Source: an uncultured Pseudomonadota bacterium (GTDB taxonomy: Bacteria > Pseudomonadota > Gammaproteobacteria > Burkholderiales > SG8-39). Taken from it: a DNA stretch of 64,000 nt. Positions 1-7,736 of the stretch are shown in pieces. Below the pieces are notes generated by a model. That model searched no databases and was not told where the DNA came from. It saw only the letters and a program-made list of their open reading frames with translations. The DNA lies in the NCBI GenBank assembly GCA_903921325.1, contig CAIXPL010000016.1:248001-312000 (forward strand), written 5' to 3'. Numbering within the stretch: the first letter of the stretch is position 1; each line of letters starts with the position of its first letter. The position numbers and the translations under genes were made by a program.

Positions 1-183
1 ATTGTCTACCGCATGAATGCCGCCCTGGTGACGGCGGTGCGAGCCGCGGAAGTCAATGAGCGGATTCTGTCACTGGGGGGGCTCGCGCTCACCAACAGCC
101 CGGAGGAGTTTCAGCGCTTCATGCAGGCCGAACGTGACAAATGGGCTCAGGTGGTACACGCCGCCGGTGTGACTGTGCAGTAA
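1..183 (+). CDS. Bug/TctC solute-binding protein, C-terminal fragment
   Basis: This frame is open from the left window edge and stops with TAA at 181-183, giving the last 60 residues of a longer protein. The tail, with a helix ending RFMQAERDKWAQVVHAAGV, matches the C-terminal end of tripartite tricarboxylate transporter (Bug/TctC) periplasmic binding proteins, where an F-x-x-x-x-x-x-E-x-x-x-W-x-x-V-V segment is typical. Such proteins bind small carboxylates or amides in the periplasm. No TctA or TctB membrane gene lies to the right, so it is probably an orphan, as is common in Burkholderiales. Only the end is visible, so the ligand and start cannot be judged. Confidence 0.75.
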   Translation: MVYRMNAALVTAVRAAEVNERILSLGGLALTNSPEEFQRFMQAERDKWAQVVHAAGVTVQ

Positions 184-271
184 GCGCAGGTGCGGTCGTC
201 GCGGCCAGCACATCGCCGATTGAGTAGCGCTGCGCCAAGTGGTTGCCGTCCGGTGCGCCGCCGATCAGCGC

Positions 272-1222
272 CTATATGCTCAGGGTGATTTTTCCGAAAT
301 GCTGATTGGTGCGCATGTGGTTCATGGCAGCGGCTGCTTCGTCAAGCTTGAAGTCGCGATCGATCGGCAACCGCAAGGCGCGCGTGCGTACGGCACCCCA
401 CAGGTCGGCCATCATTCGCTCATTGAGCGTACGGATCTCTTCTGCACTGCGGCTGCGAAACGTGACCCCGATATAGTTGATCCGCTTCAGGGCGTGCAGA
501 TTGAAATCGAACTCCGCACTGGTGCCCCCGAGGCGGCCGACGTTCACAATGCGGCCGCGCACCGCAGTGGCCTGCATGGTCTGATTGAACAGCGGCGTCG
601 AGACCTGGTCGATGACCAGATCGACGCCGCGTCCGCCAGTGGCATCGAGCACGGCCTGAACCCACGCCGGATCGCGCGGGTCCAAGGCCATGTCCGCGCC
701 CCAGTGGCCCAGTTGTTTACGACGCGCCGGGTCTGTTGATGTACCGATCACCCGGCTCGCACCGCAGTGGCGCGCAATTTGCAACGCCATCAATCCGACC
801 CCGGAACTGGCGCCCTGAACGAGCACCGATTCACCGGCACGCAATCGACCATTGGTGATCAGGGCATCGTGCATCGTCTGCAGCGCGGCGGGCAGGGTGG
901 CGGCCTCTGCGAAACTGAAATCCTCCGCGGGAATGGGGCATACCCGGCCCCAATCGGTTGCCGCATAGTCTGCCCAGCCGCCGGTGCCGGTACACATCAC
1001 ACGCTCACCCACCCGAAAATGGTGCACTTCACTGCCAACCTGCGCAATCTCGCCGGCCCACTCCATGCCGACAACTTTTTGGGCCGATGCCGATACACCG
1101 GCAAGGTCGGAGCGATTCAGTGCACAGGCACGCACCTGTACCAGTACTTCATTGGGCTGGATTGGTGGCACGGGTACGTCACGAATTTCGACGCTTTGTC
1201 CGACGTAGACGGCTGCTCGCAT
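272..1222 (-). CDS. Zinc-type alcohol dehydrogenase / quinone oxidoreductase (MDR family)
   Basis: A 316-residue medium-chain dehydrogenase/reductase. The N-terminal GroES-like fold runs to about residue 115 and includes GMEWAGEIAQVGSEV, the usual GxExxGxVxxVG turn. A Rossmann domain follows with VLVQGASSGVGLMALQIAR (AxxGxVG NADP-binding loop) near residues 130-150. The catalytic-zinc cysteine and histidine ligands are not evident, which points to the zinc-free quinone oxidoreductase branch: NADPH-dependent reduction of a quinone or enone. The ATG at 1222 is preceded by GGAG. It is the last gene of a minus-strand catabolic cluster, 24 bases after the LLM oxidoreductase. Substrate unknown. Confidence 0.85.
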   Translation of the reverse strand: MRAAVYVGQSVEIRDVPVPPIQPNEVLVQVRACALNRSDLAGVSASAQKVVGMEWAGEIAQVGSEVHHFRVGERVMCTGTGGWADYAATDWGRVCPIPAEDFSFAEAATLPAALQTMHDALITNGRLRAGESVLVQGASSGVGLMALQIARHCGASRVIGTSTDPARRKQLGHWGADMALDPRDPAWVQAVLDATGGRGVDLVIDQVSTPLFNQTMQATAVRGRIVNVGRLGGTSAEFDFNLHALKRINYIGVTFRSRSAEEIRTLNERMMADLWGAVRTRALRLPIDRDFKLDEAAAAMNHMRTNQHFGKITLSI

Positions 1223-1246
1223 AGGGGTGTGCTCCAGATCAGACGC

Positions 1247-2287
1247 TTAAATCGCCAGGGCGCCGGTACCGACGCGGGCAGCCACCATCGGCATGACCTC
1301 GCTGGCGAAAAGACCCATGGATCGTTCCACCAGGGATGACTGCAAGCCGCCGAAATTGTGCAACGTGGCCAGATGCCGCACCCCCATCTCATAGAGTCGG
1401 CACACTTTGGCGGTCACCGTCTCGATTGAACCAAACAGACAGATGCCGTTCGCCATGATGTCTTCATAGACATGCTTCTTCGCGTAAAGGCGAGTCTCGA
1501 CATAGCGGTCATAGGCGGCTTTGCAATGGGCTCGTGCTTCCTCGTCGGTGCGCGCGACATAGGTGTGCAGGGTGACGATATGGTCCTCATCATCGGCCGC
1601 CAGACCCGCTTGTGCGCGGCCCTCGCGGTAGTCTGCCAGCATGGTTCCGATGTCCTCGAAATCACGGCAGCAGGCATAGGGCACGGTGAAAATCCGATTG
1701 CCCTGACGGCCAACGTGGACCATGGCATCGCGTGCCAGCACCGCCACGTGGATTGGCGGAACCCGGTTCTCGTGCGGCCACACATTGAGAACCACCTTGG
1801 CGCTCTTTGAGTACTCGCCCTCGTAGCTCAAGGTCTCACCGGCCATCAAACGCTGGATGATGTTCAGATTCTCATTGAACCGGTCGCGCTTTTCTTTGGG
1901 GTCACAATCAAACCCGACAAATTCATGGCTCAGGTAACCCGAGCCCACTCCGAATACCAGCCGGCCGCCACTGAGCATGTCCAGCATGGAATAGGTTTCG
2001 GCGATCCGCCGCGGGTCGTGAAAGGTGAGCACCGAAATCGCAGTACCGAGCCGAATGCGGTGGGTACGCTGGGTGAGGGCTGCGAGTAGCACCGCAGGAT
2101 CGGGCACCACGCCGTACTCATGGAAGTGATGCTCGGCGCAAAAAAAGGTGTCATAGCCGAGCCGCTCGGCAATTTCGCAATGCCGGATCACCTGCTCGTA
2201 GAGCTGCGGGATCGTGCGTGGGAGGCCAGGATAGTGATCGTTGACCGAGAATATGGAATAGCGAAGCGGTGAGCTGGTTCGCGTCAT
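1247..2287 (-). CDS. LLM-class flavin-dependent oxidoreductase
   Basis: A luciferase-like monooxygenase (bacterial luciferase / F420 or FMN superfamily) TIM-barrel protein of about 346 residues. Visible family marks are FFCAEHHFHEYGVVPDP near residue 50, RIRLGTAISVLTFHDP, and GRLVFGVGSGYLSHEF, the usual GGRxxxGxGxG phosphate-binding region. I chose the ATG at 2287 because AGGGGA lies six bases upstream; a longer in-frame start at 2350 would add 21 residues with no such site. Enzymes of this family oxidise substrates with reduced flavin and oxygen and would need a separate flavin reductase, which is not obvious here. It lies between the VOC gene and the dehydrogenase, suggesting one catabolic unit. 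Confidence 0.85.
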   Translation of the reverse strand: MTRTSSPLRYSIFSVNDHYPGLPRTIPQLYEQVIRHCEIAERLGYDTFFCAEHHFHEYGVVPDPAVLLAALTQRTHRIRLGTAISVLTFHDPRRIAETYSMLDMLSGGRLVFGVGSGYLSHEFVGFDCDPKEKRDRFNENLNIIQRLMAGETLSYEGEYSKSAKVVLNVWPHENRVPPIHVAVLARDAMVHVGRQGNRIFTVPYACCRDFEDIGTMLADYREGRAQAGLAADDEDHIVTLHTYVARTDEEARAHCKAAYDRYVETRLYAKKHVYEDIMANGICLFGSIETVTAKVCRLYEMGVRHLATLHNFGGLQSSLVERSMGLFASEVMPMVAARVGTGALAI

Positions 2288-2443
2288 GCGTGTCCCCTGA
2301 TTCGCTCCTGCGAGCGTTACTCTGCCGGGTGTCCGAGTGACGACACCCATTGATGTGTCAATGATACCGCGGCCACACGCAAGCTCACCTTCGAGCCGAT
2401 ATCGATTGTCATTGGAAAACCTGAACCAATCCCGAACTGGAAC

Positions 2444-2528
2444 CCGAGGTGGTGCCCGCGGGGGGGGGCCGAGGTAGTGCCCGAGGTGGTGCCGGAAGTG
2501 GTGCCCGAAGTGGTGCCCGAAGTGGGGC
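2444..2528. repeat. 12-bp tandem repeat with an internal G9 run
   Basis: Six copies of a 12-base unit (CCGAGGTGGTGC or CCGAAGTGGTGC) lie between the LLM gene start and the VOC gene stop: one at 2444-2455 and five in register from 2469 to 2528. A C/G-rich 13-base insertion carrying nine consecutive Gs (2460-2468) separates the first from the rest. The array lies in the 253-base gap at 2288-2540. I see no gene there, and any effect on the downstream LLM gene is unknown. Confidence 0.8.
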
Positions 2529-2540
2529 GCAAACCGGGGC

Positions 2541-3188
2541 TTACAGATCGAGGCTGTCGGCCCAGGCCTGTCGCGTCGTCCGGTTGGGATGGTCGGTAAT
2601 CAGCGCTTCTGTTCGCCGCAGGATGTCTTCTTCGCTGGCAGTGAGATCGAGCGCAAATCCAAAGGGCTGCGGCACATGCCACGGCGAGGGGGCATACAGC
2701 TCGATCCGATTGCCTTCCGGGTCGGAAAAATAAATGCTCCAGGCGTTGCCATGATTGCGCGGCTCCAGATTGGCGACCCGCTCGGCAACCAGAATCTCAT
2801 GAAAACGCTGCAATGCTTTCAGGTCCGGCACGCGGAAGGAAATCTGGTTGATGATCGATTTCCCGCCATCAGCACTGCGACCTGAGGCAAACACCACCTG
2901 GTGATGCTCTTCGCGCGAGCGGCTCAAGAATGCGATTTCACCGCCGCGTGCGTAGGGGCCGCGATCGTTGAGCCGCAGTCCCAGCACGCGCTGGTAGAAC
3001 GCGATCATGTGATCCATGTCGCGCACTGAGTAGCCGACATGGGTCAGTTGTGCATCGGGTACCTGCGTTGCCCCGGGAGATGCATCCGGTCCCTGACCTG
3101 CAGACTCGCGCGCAGTAGCAGGCGGAGCTTGGGTCGATTGCGCCCCGGGTTGCATGGCTGCCGCCCTTGTCTGGTTGCTCATGGTCAT
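2541..3188 (-). CDS. VOC-family protein, extradiol dioxygenase-like
   Basis: A vicinal oxygen chelate protein of 215 residues. After a low-complexity leader of about 45 residues rich in Ala, Gln and Pro comes one VOC module: QLTHVGYSVRDMDHMIAFYQ, then HHQVVFASGR and a C-terminal GNRIELYAPSPW. The His, His and Glu in these three motifs are the likely metal ligands. Such proteins are extradiol ring-cleavage dioxygenases, glyoxalases or isomerases. The start chosen is the ATG at 3188, which overlaps the upstream TctC stop as TAATG and so is probably translationally coupled; a second ATG lies two codons on. The neighbouring HsaA-like monooxygenase favours a role in aromatic-ring breakdown, but one VOC module is less than a classic two-domain catechol dioxygenase. 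Confidence 0.8.
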   Translation of the reverse strand: MTMSNQTRAAAMQPGAQSTQAPPATARESAGQGPDASPGATQVPDAQLTHVGYSVRDMDHMIAFYQRVLGLRLNDRGPYARGGEIAFLSRSREEHHQVVFASGRSADGGKSIINQISFRVPDLKALQRFHEILVAERVANLEPRNHGNAWSIYFSDPEGNRIELYAPSPWHVPQPFGFALDLTASEEDILRRTEALITDHPNRTTRQAWADSLDL

Positions 3189-4162
3189 TACTCCGCAGTG
3201 ATGCCCAATGAATGAATGAGCGGAATCCATTTGCTTCGTTCCGCTGCAATGAAACGCGTGAACGCCGGACCATCGAGCACGCTCGGTGTCATGCCAAGGT
3301 CGGTACAGGTTTTTTTCAGTTCGGGCGTGTCCATGATCTGCACCAATGCTGCGCTCAGCGTACTGGCGATCTCCGGTGCCAGCCCGCTGGGTGCCATCAC
3401 GCCCTGCCAGGCAAAGGCAGAGAAGTCGCTCACACCGGACTCAGCCAGTGTCGGTACATCGGGCAACGCGGGCAGTCGTGCCAGGCTGGTCACCGCCAGC
3501 GGGCGCAGGTGGCCGGCGCGGATCTGCGCCGAGACCAGCCCCCAGTTGCTGGTCGAGAGCGTGATGCGCCCGGCCACCAGATCCTGCACCAGTGGCGCCC
3601 CGCCCTTATAGGGCACGTGGACGATATCGGTGCCGGTGCGCAGTTTGAACAGTTCCATATAGAGATGATGCGGGCTGCCGATACCCGGAGTGCCATAGGT
3701 AAGCTGGCCGGGCCTTTGCCGTGCCAGTGCGATCAGTTCAGCGATGGTGTTGATCGACTGGGCACTATTGACCATCACGATGAAGGGCAGGATGCCGTAC
3801 TGCATCAGTGCGGTCAGATCACGCTCGGGGTCATAGGGGAGTCTGGCCTGCAAACCCGCGTTGAAGACGAGCGCATTGTCCACGGTGCCAATCGTGTAGC
3901 CATCGGCGGGGGCCTTGGCAAGCAGGTTGAGTCCGACGGTGGTGCCGCCGCCTGCACGGTTCTCAACAGCGACAGGTTGACCGAGCGTCTGCGACAGTCG
4001 AAGTGCGAGCGCACGGCTGGCAAGGTCGGTGGGGCCGCCGGCGGCGTAAGGCACGATCCAGCGAATCGGTTTGCCCGGATAGGGTGACTGCGCATACGAG
4101 GGTGCGCTACTTGCACCGGACAGCAACAGGGCAACACTCAGCAGGCACGAGAGCGTTCTCAA
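3188..4162 (-). CDS. Bug/TctC tripartite tricarboxylate solute-binding protein
   Basis: A 324-residue periplasmic binding protein of the Bug family. A signal peptide covers about residues 1-24 (SVALLLSGASSAPSYA). Typical motifs follow: PIRWIVPYAAGGPTDLASR, VENRAGGGTTVGLNLLAKA near residue 65, LTYGTPGIGSPHHLYMELF, and HVPYKGGAPLVQDLVAGRI. The frame begins with TTG, one base after the TAA of the monooxygenase gene (TAA-A-TTG). No ATG lies before the mature domain, so coupled initiation at TTG is the best reading. The stop overlaps the VOC start. No TctA/B partner is nearby; it probably delivers a carboxylate or aromatic acid degraded by the flanking enzymes. Confidence 0.9.
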   Translation of the reverse strand: MRTLSCLLSVALLLSGASSAPSYAQSPYPGKPIRWIVPYAAGGPTDLASRALALRLSQTLGQPVAVENRAGGGTTVGLNLLAKAPADGYTIGTVDNALVFNAGLQARLPYDPERDLTALMQYGILPFIVMVNSAQSINTIAELIALARQRPGQLTYGTPGIGSPHHLYMELFKLRTGTDIVHVPYKGGAPLVQDLVAGRITLSTSNWGLVSAQIRAGHLRPLAVTSLARLPALPDVPTLAESGVSDFSAFAWQGVMAPSGLAPEIASTLSAALVQIMDTPELKKTCTDLGMTPSVLDGPAFTRFIAAERSKWIPLIHSLGITAE

Positions 4163-4163
4163 T

Positions 4164-5351
4164 TTACATCAGCGGGCTGTCAACGGGCTGCCCGAGTCGG
4201 TACTGGCCATAGGGCCGCGCGCCCAGTTCCCAGCCGAGAAATAAATGCGACGCGGCAGCATGGGCATCGCGAAACAGCAATTGCAGCTCATTGTCGTCAT
4301 AGAGCGCATGGCCACCACTGGCCATGAACAGACGGTCGACTGCCTGAATCGACAGTTTGGCCGCGTATGCCACATCGCGCCGTGTACGGGTGAGGCGTTC
4401 GTCATCGGGCGCAATGCCGGCATGCACCGCTGCGGCATTGTCTTGCAGGGTATGGTGCACTAACAGACGTGCGGTGTCGGCTTCGGCCGCGGCCTCTGCG
4501 AGCTTGAGTTGAATGGATTCCTGCTCAGCGATGGGAACGCCACGCGCTACCCGCTTCAAGGTGTGTTGGGTGAAGGACTCAACGGTACGCTGGGCAAGCC
4601 CGATCAGACTGGCGAGCAGGGTGAACGAGGCAAACAGACCGCGCGGTGCACGCAGCAGCTCGAACTCGGGGTGCAGATGTTGGCCAGGTGTGCGCGCCGC
4701 TTTCAGATCGTCGTGCCAGAGCGAACGGTGATCGGGCACAAACACCTGATCGACCACCAGCGACTTGCTGCCGGTGCCCTGCAAACCAAGCACATGCCAG
4801 TCGTCCTTGATGGCAAGCTCGTGCATGCCGATGATGAAATCGCGCGACACCCGCTGGCCACGGGCTTTTTCGACCAGCGCGCCAATGATTGCCCACTGGG
4901 CATGATCACAGCCACTGGCAAAGGACCAGCTTCCGCTGACGCGCCAACCACCCTCGACGGCAACCGCATGACCTTGCGGCACAAAGCTCGCGCATGCAAC
5001 TGCAGTGGGATCAGCCCACACTTCGGCCTGCGCCTGTTCGCTGAAATTGGCAATGACCCATTGGTGTTCGCCGAATACGCCGTAGATCCAGCTGGTTGAT
5101 GCACAGCCTTGTGCCAGCTCTTGAATGATGTCGGTGAACAGCCGATAGTCGGCGGCATAACCGCCAAAGCGTGCCGGCTGCAGCACGCGGGTGAGCCCCG
5201 AATCACGCAGCGCGCATGCACTCGCCGCGGGCACTCGTCGGTTTGCGCAGGTCTCAGCGGAGCGTGCCCGCAGGTCGGGCACAAGGTTGCGGGCACGTGC
5301 AATCAAGCTGTCGCGCAGGACCTGCGCGCTGCGAGCCTCCGGGGCATTCAT
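4164..5351 (-). CDS. HsaA-like flavin-dependent monooxygenase (acyl-CoA dehydrogenase fold)
   Basis: A 395-residue group D flavin monooxygenase, oxygenase component. Features are GLTRVLQPARFGGYAADYRL, TSWIYGVFGEHQWVIANFS, the beta-domain GGWRVSGSWSFASGCDHAQW, and the C-terminal RRDVAYAAKLSIQAVDRLF with SGGHALYD. These match HsaA (secosteroid phenol hydroxylase), the 4-hydroxyphenylacetate and dibenzothiophene monooxygenases and related enzymes that use reduced flavin and oxygen to hydroxylate phenols. The family needs a flavin reductase partner, which I do not find alongside. It is the first of a coupled run (monooxygenase, TctC, VOC), which fits hydroxylation followed by ring opening. The steroid substrate itself cannot be claimed. 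Confidence 0.82.
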   Translation of the reverse strand: MNAPEARSAQVLRDSLIARARNLVPDLRARSAETCANRRVPAASACALRDSGLTRVLQPARFGGYAADYRLFTDIIQELAQGCASTSWIYGVFGEHQWVIANFSEQAQAEVWADPTAVACASFVPQGHAVAVEGGWRVSGSWSFASGCDHAQWAIIGALVEKARGQRVSRDFIIGMHELAIKDDWHVLGLQGTGSKSLVVDQVFVPDHRSLWHDDLKAARTPGQHLHPEFELLRAPRGLFASFTLLASLIGLAQRTVESFTQHTLKRVARGVPIAEQESIQLKLAEAAAEADTARLLVHHTLQDNAAAVHAGIAPDDERLTRTRRDVAYAAKLSIQAVDRLFMASGGHALYDDNELQLLFRDAHAAASHLFLGWELGARPYGQYRLGQPVDSPLM

Positions 5352-5405
5352 GATCGTATTTATTCTGCGTCACGATGGAATGCCCCCGATTCTACCCGCG
5401 ATGGT

Positions 5406-6491
5406 TCAGGGCGCGTTCACACCCAACACCGGATAGTCGGTGTAGCCCTTGGCGCCCGGGACATAGAACGTGCTCATATCCGGCGCGTTAAGCGGGGCAT
5501 TCTTCTGCATGCGGGCGACCAGATCGGGGTTGGCGAGAAAGGCACGGCCAAAACCGATCAGATCGGCGCTGCCTTCGAGCAGCGCACTGTCTGCGCTGGC
5601 ACGATCGAAGCCGCCGGCCAGAATGAACGGGCCTGAGAACAATGCGCGCAGCCGCGCCTTGAGTGCTGCCGGTACGGCCGGTGCGCCCGTCGCGGAATGA
5701 TCGAGCAGGTGCACATAGGCCAATTTTAGCGTCGAGAGTTCACGCGTGAGTTTTTCATATTGCGGTTCGACATCGGCAAACGCACCGGTGGCGTTGAACG
5801 CACCGTAGGGCGACAGGCGGATGCCGACCTTCGATGCGCCAATGGCAGCGACGCAGGCGCGCGAGATTTCAAGTGCCAAGCGGTTACGCGCATCAATGCT
5901 GCCGCCATAGCCATCGGTCCGGGTGTTCACATTGGCGTTGAGAAACTGTTCGATCAAATAGCCATTGGCGGCATGCAATTCAATGCCATCGAAGCCGGCC
6001 TCGACAGCCAGCCTCGCCGATTGTGCGTATTCGGCTACCGTGGCGGCGATCTCCGCTTCGTCCAACGCATGCGGTGTGCTGTGAGGTTGCATGCCGGCCG
6101 CGTCGGTGTACACCTCGCCGGGGCAGGCAACTGCGGTCGGTCCGACCACGCGTGCCCCGGCGGGCAGGTTGACCTGTGCGCTGACGCGGCCGGTATGCAT
6201 CAATTGCACAAAAATCTTGCCACCCGCGGCATGGACAGCATCGGTGGCGAGCTTCCATCCGGCTACCTGAGCGCTGTTGAACAGACCCGGAATGCGCGGA
6301 TAGCCCAGACCATTGGGGGACGGTGAGGTGCCCTCGGTGATGATGAGACCGGCACTCGCGCGCTGCGCGTAGTAGGTCGCCATCAGTGCATTGGGTGTGT
6401 TGGCCTCGACCGCGCGATTGCGGGTCATCGGTGACATCACCGCACGATTGGCAAGCGCGAGTCCGGGGGCAGTAAATGGGTCAAACAGCAT
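5406..6491 (-). CDS. Old Yellow Enzyme family alkene reductase (NemA-like)
   Basis: An FMN TIM-barrel ene-reductase of about 361 residues. It begins MLFDPFTAPGLALANRAVMS and contains the active-site segment FDGIELHAANGYLIEQFL (His and Asn that bind the carbonyl oxygen of the enone) and RTDGYGGSIDARNRL. The C-terminal GGFDRASADSALLEG and LIGFGRAFLANPDL bind FMN phosphate. The start at 6491 has AAAGGA upstream; a 13-residue extension to 6530 is open but lacks a ribosome site. Family members reduce activated C=C bonds or nitro compounds with NAD(P)H. It is divergent from the TctC gene at 6647, sharing a 155-base intergenic region. Confidence 0.9.
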   Translation of the reverse strand: MLFDPFTAPGLALANRAVMSPMTRNRAVEANTPNALMATYYAQRASAGLIITEGTSPSPNGLGYPRIPGLFNSAQVAGWKLATDAVHAAGGKIFVQLMHTGRVSAQVNLPAGARVVGPTAVACPGEVYTDAAGMQPHSTPHALDEAEIAATVAEYAQSARLAVEAGFDGIELHAANGYLIEQFLNANVNTRTDGYGGSIDARNRLALEISRACVAAIGASKVGIRLSPYGAFNATGAFADVEPQYEKLTRELSTLKLAYVHLLDHSATGAPAVPAALKARLRALFSGPFILAGGFDRASADSALLEGSADLIGFGRAFLANPDLVARMQKNAPLNAPDMSTFYVPGAKGYTDYPVLGVNAP

Positions 6492-6633
6492 GAGGGTATC
6501 CTTTGCTCGAGGTCGTAGGAATTGAACCACATGGGGGCGGCTGGCATGATTGCAAGGCCGCAGGCCGTGCGCCAGGCATCTGCTTCCTTTTTGCGCCTCG
6601 CCTCATCATGAACGTGTCAGCGTCAATGACAAC

Positions 6634-6639
6634 AAGGAG
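6634..6639 (+). promoter_or_regulatory. Shine-Dalgarno site fixing the start at 6647
   Basis: AAGGAG lies seven bases before the ATG at 6647. The same frame stays open upstream to 6503, but only this ATG places the signal peptide at the N-terminus, so the shorter start is preferred. Confidence 0.8.
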
Positions 6640-6646
6640 ACATGAA

Positions 6647-7633
6647 ATGCCGATCGCCCACCCCAAGGTCATTACCGCGGCCCTTGCTATCGCATTATCG
6701 AGCGCAAGCGTCGGGGCGCTCGCGCAAGCGGCAAAAAGCTGGCCCGAACGCCCGGTCCATGTGTACCTTGGTTTTGCCGCCGGCGGGTTGCCCGATACCG
6801 TGGGCCGGTTGGTGCAGCAGAAGCTCACCGAGCGCTGGGGTGTGCAGGTGGTGATGGACAATCGGCCAGGGTCAGGCGGCATCACGGCCGCAGACATCGT
6901 GTCGAAGGCGGCACCCGATGGGTACTCTCTGCAGCTCTCGGATTGCTCGGTGGTAGCGGTCAACCCCTACACCTACGCCACCTTGCCCTATCAGGTGCGT
7001 GATTTTGACATGGTGTCGATCGTGGCCTTATCACCACTCTTTCTGGCGGTGAACAAGGACGTTCCGGCAACCACATTCAAGGAACTGGTTGCACTCGCGC
7101 GGGCAAAGCCGGGTGAACTCAGTTACGGTTCGTCCGGTATCGGCACCGTGCATCACCTGAGCATGGAAGCGCTCAATACCGCATTCGGATTGCAGATTGT
7201 GCACGTGCCGTACAAGGGCACCGGCCAGTCGGTGCCAGCCATGGTGTCCGGTCAGGTGGCGATGGTGTTCTCGGCCTATCCGTCGCTTGCCAGTTATGCG
7301 CGTGACGGTCGCGTGCGTTTGCTTGCCGAGAACCAGGCACGGCGTTCCTCGCTGGCCCCTGAAGTGCCCAGTGTGGCCGAGATGGGGGTGGCCGGCTTTG
7401 ACTATGCGGTGACCATCGGCTACACAGTGCCAGCGGGAACGCCACGCGACATCGTGAACAAGATGTCGACCAGTATGGCCGAGGTTGTGAAACTGCCCGA
7501 CATCATCGAGCGTTTTACCTCGCTCGGGATTGAAGCGGTTGGCAGCACGCCCGAAGCGCATGCTGCCGCATGGCAGTCCGATGCCGAGCGGTACAGCAAG
7601 ATTGTAAAAATCGCCAAAGTCCGCGCCGAATAG
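6647..7633 (+). CDS. Bug/TctC tripartite tricarboxylate solute-binding protein
   Basis: A 328-residue periplasmic binding protein. The signal peptide (ITAALAIALSSASVGALAQA) is followed by WPERPVHVYLGFAAGGLPDT, MDNRPGSGGITAADIVSKA, LSYGSSGIGTVHHLSMEAL and HVPYKGTGQSVPAMVSGQV, the standard landmarks of the Bug fold. It is transcribed alone on the plus strand, divergent from the Old Yellow Enzyme gene, and ends just before a strong hairpin. It is a third Bug protein within 8 kb. The ligand is unknown, and no cognate TctA/B membrane genes are in the window. Confidence 0.9.
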   Translation: MPIAHPKVITAALAIALSSASVGALAQAAKSWPERPVHVYLGFAAGGLPDTVGRLVQQKLTERWGVQVVMDNRPGSGGITAADIVSKAAPDGYSLQLSDCSVVAVNPYTYATLPYQVRDFDMVSIVALSPLFLAVNKDVPATTFKELVALARAKPGELSYGSSGIGTVHHLSMEALNTAFGLQIVHVPYKGTGQSVPAMVSGQVAMVFSAYPSLASYARDGRVRLLAENQARRSSLAPEVPSVAEMGVAGFDYAVTIGYTVPAGTPRDIVNKMSTSMAEVVKLPDIIERFTSLGIEAVGSTPEAHAAAWQSDAERYSKIVKIAKVRAE

Positions 7634-7637
7634 AAAA

Positions 7638-7662
7638 CGGGCCGGTGAATTTCACCGGCCCG
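7638..7662 (-). terminator. Intrinsic terminator between convergent genes
   Basis: A perfect 12-bp inverted repeat, CGGGCCGGTGAA (7638-7649) against TTCACCGGCCCG (7651-7662). On the minus strand it is followed directly by TTTT, so it should end transcription coming from amtB. On the plus strand the hairpin lies five bases after the TctC stop and could act there too, though the T-run is weak. Confidence 0.85.
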
Positions 7663-7736
7663 CCTTGACTGACTCCCTGTTGCAGGACCCGCAGGCCCTG
7701 CCGCGCAGCGGGGCATCCCCGCCGGCGTCTCAAGTC

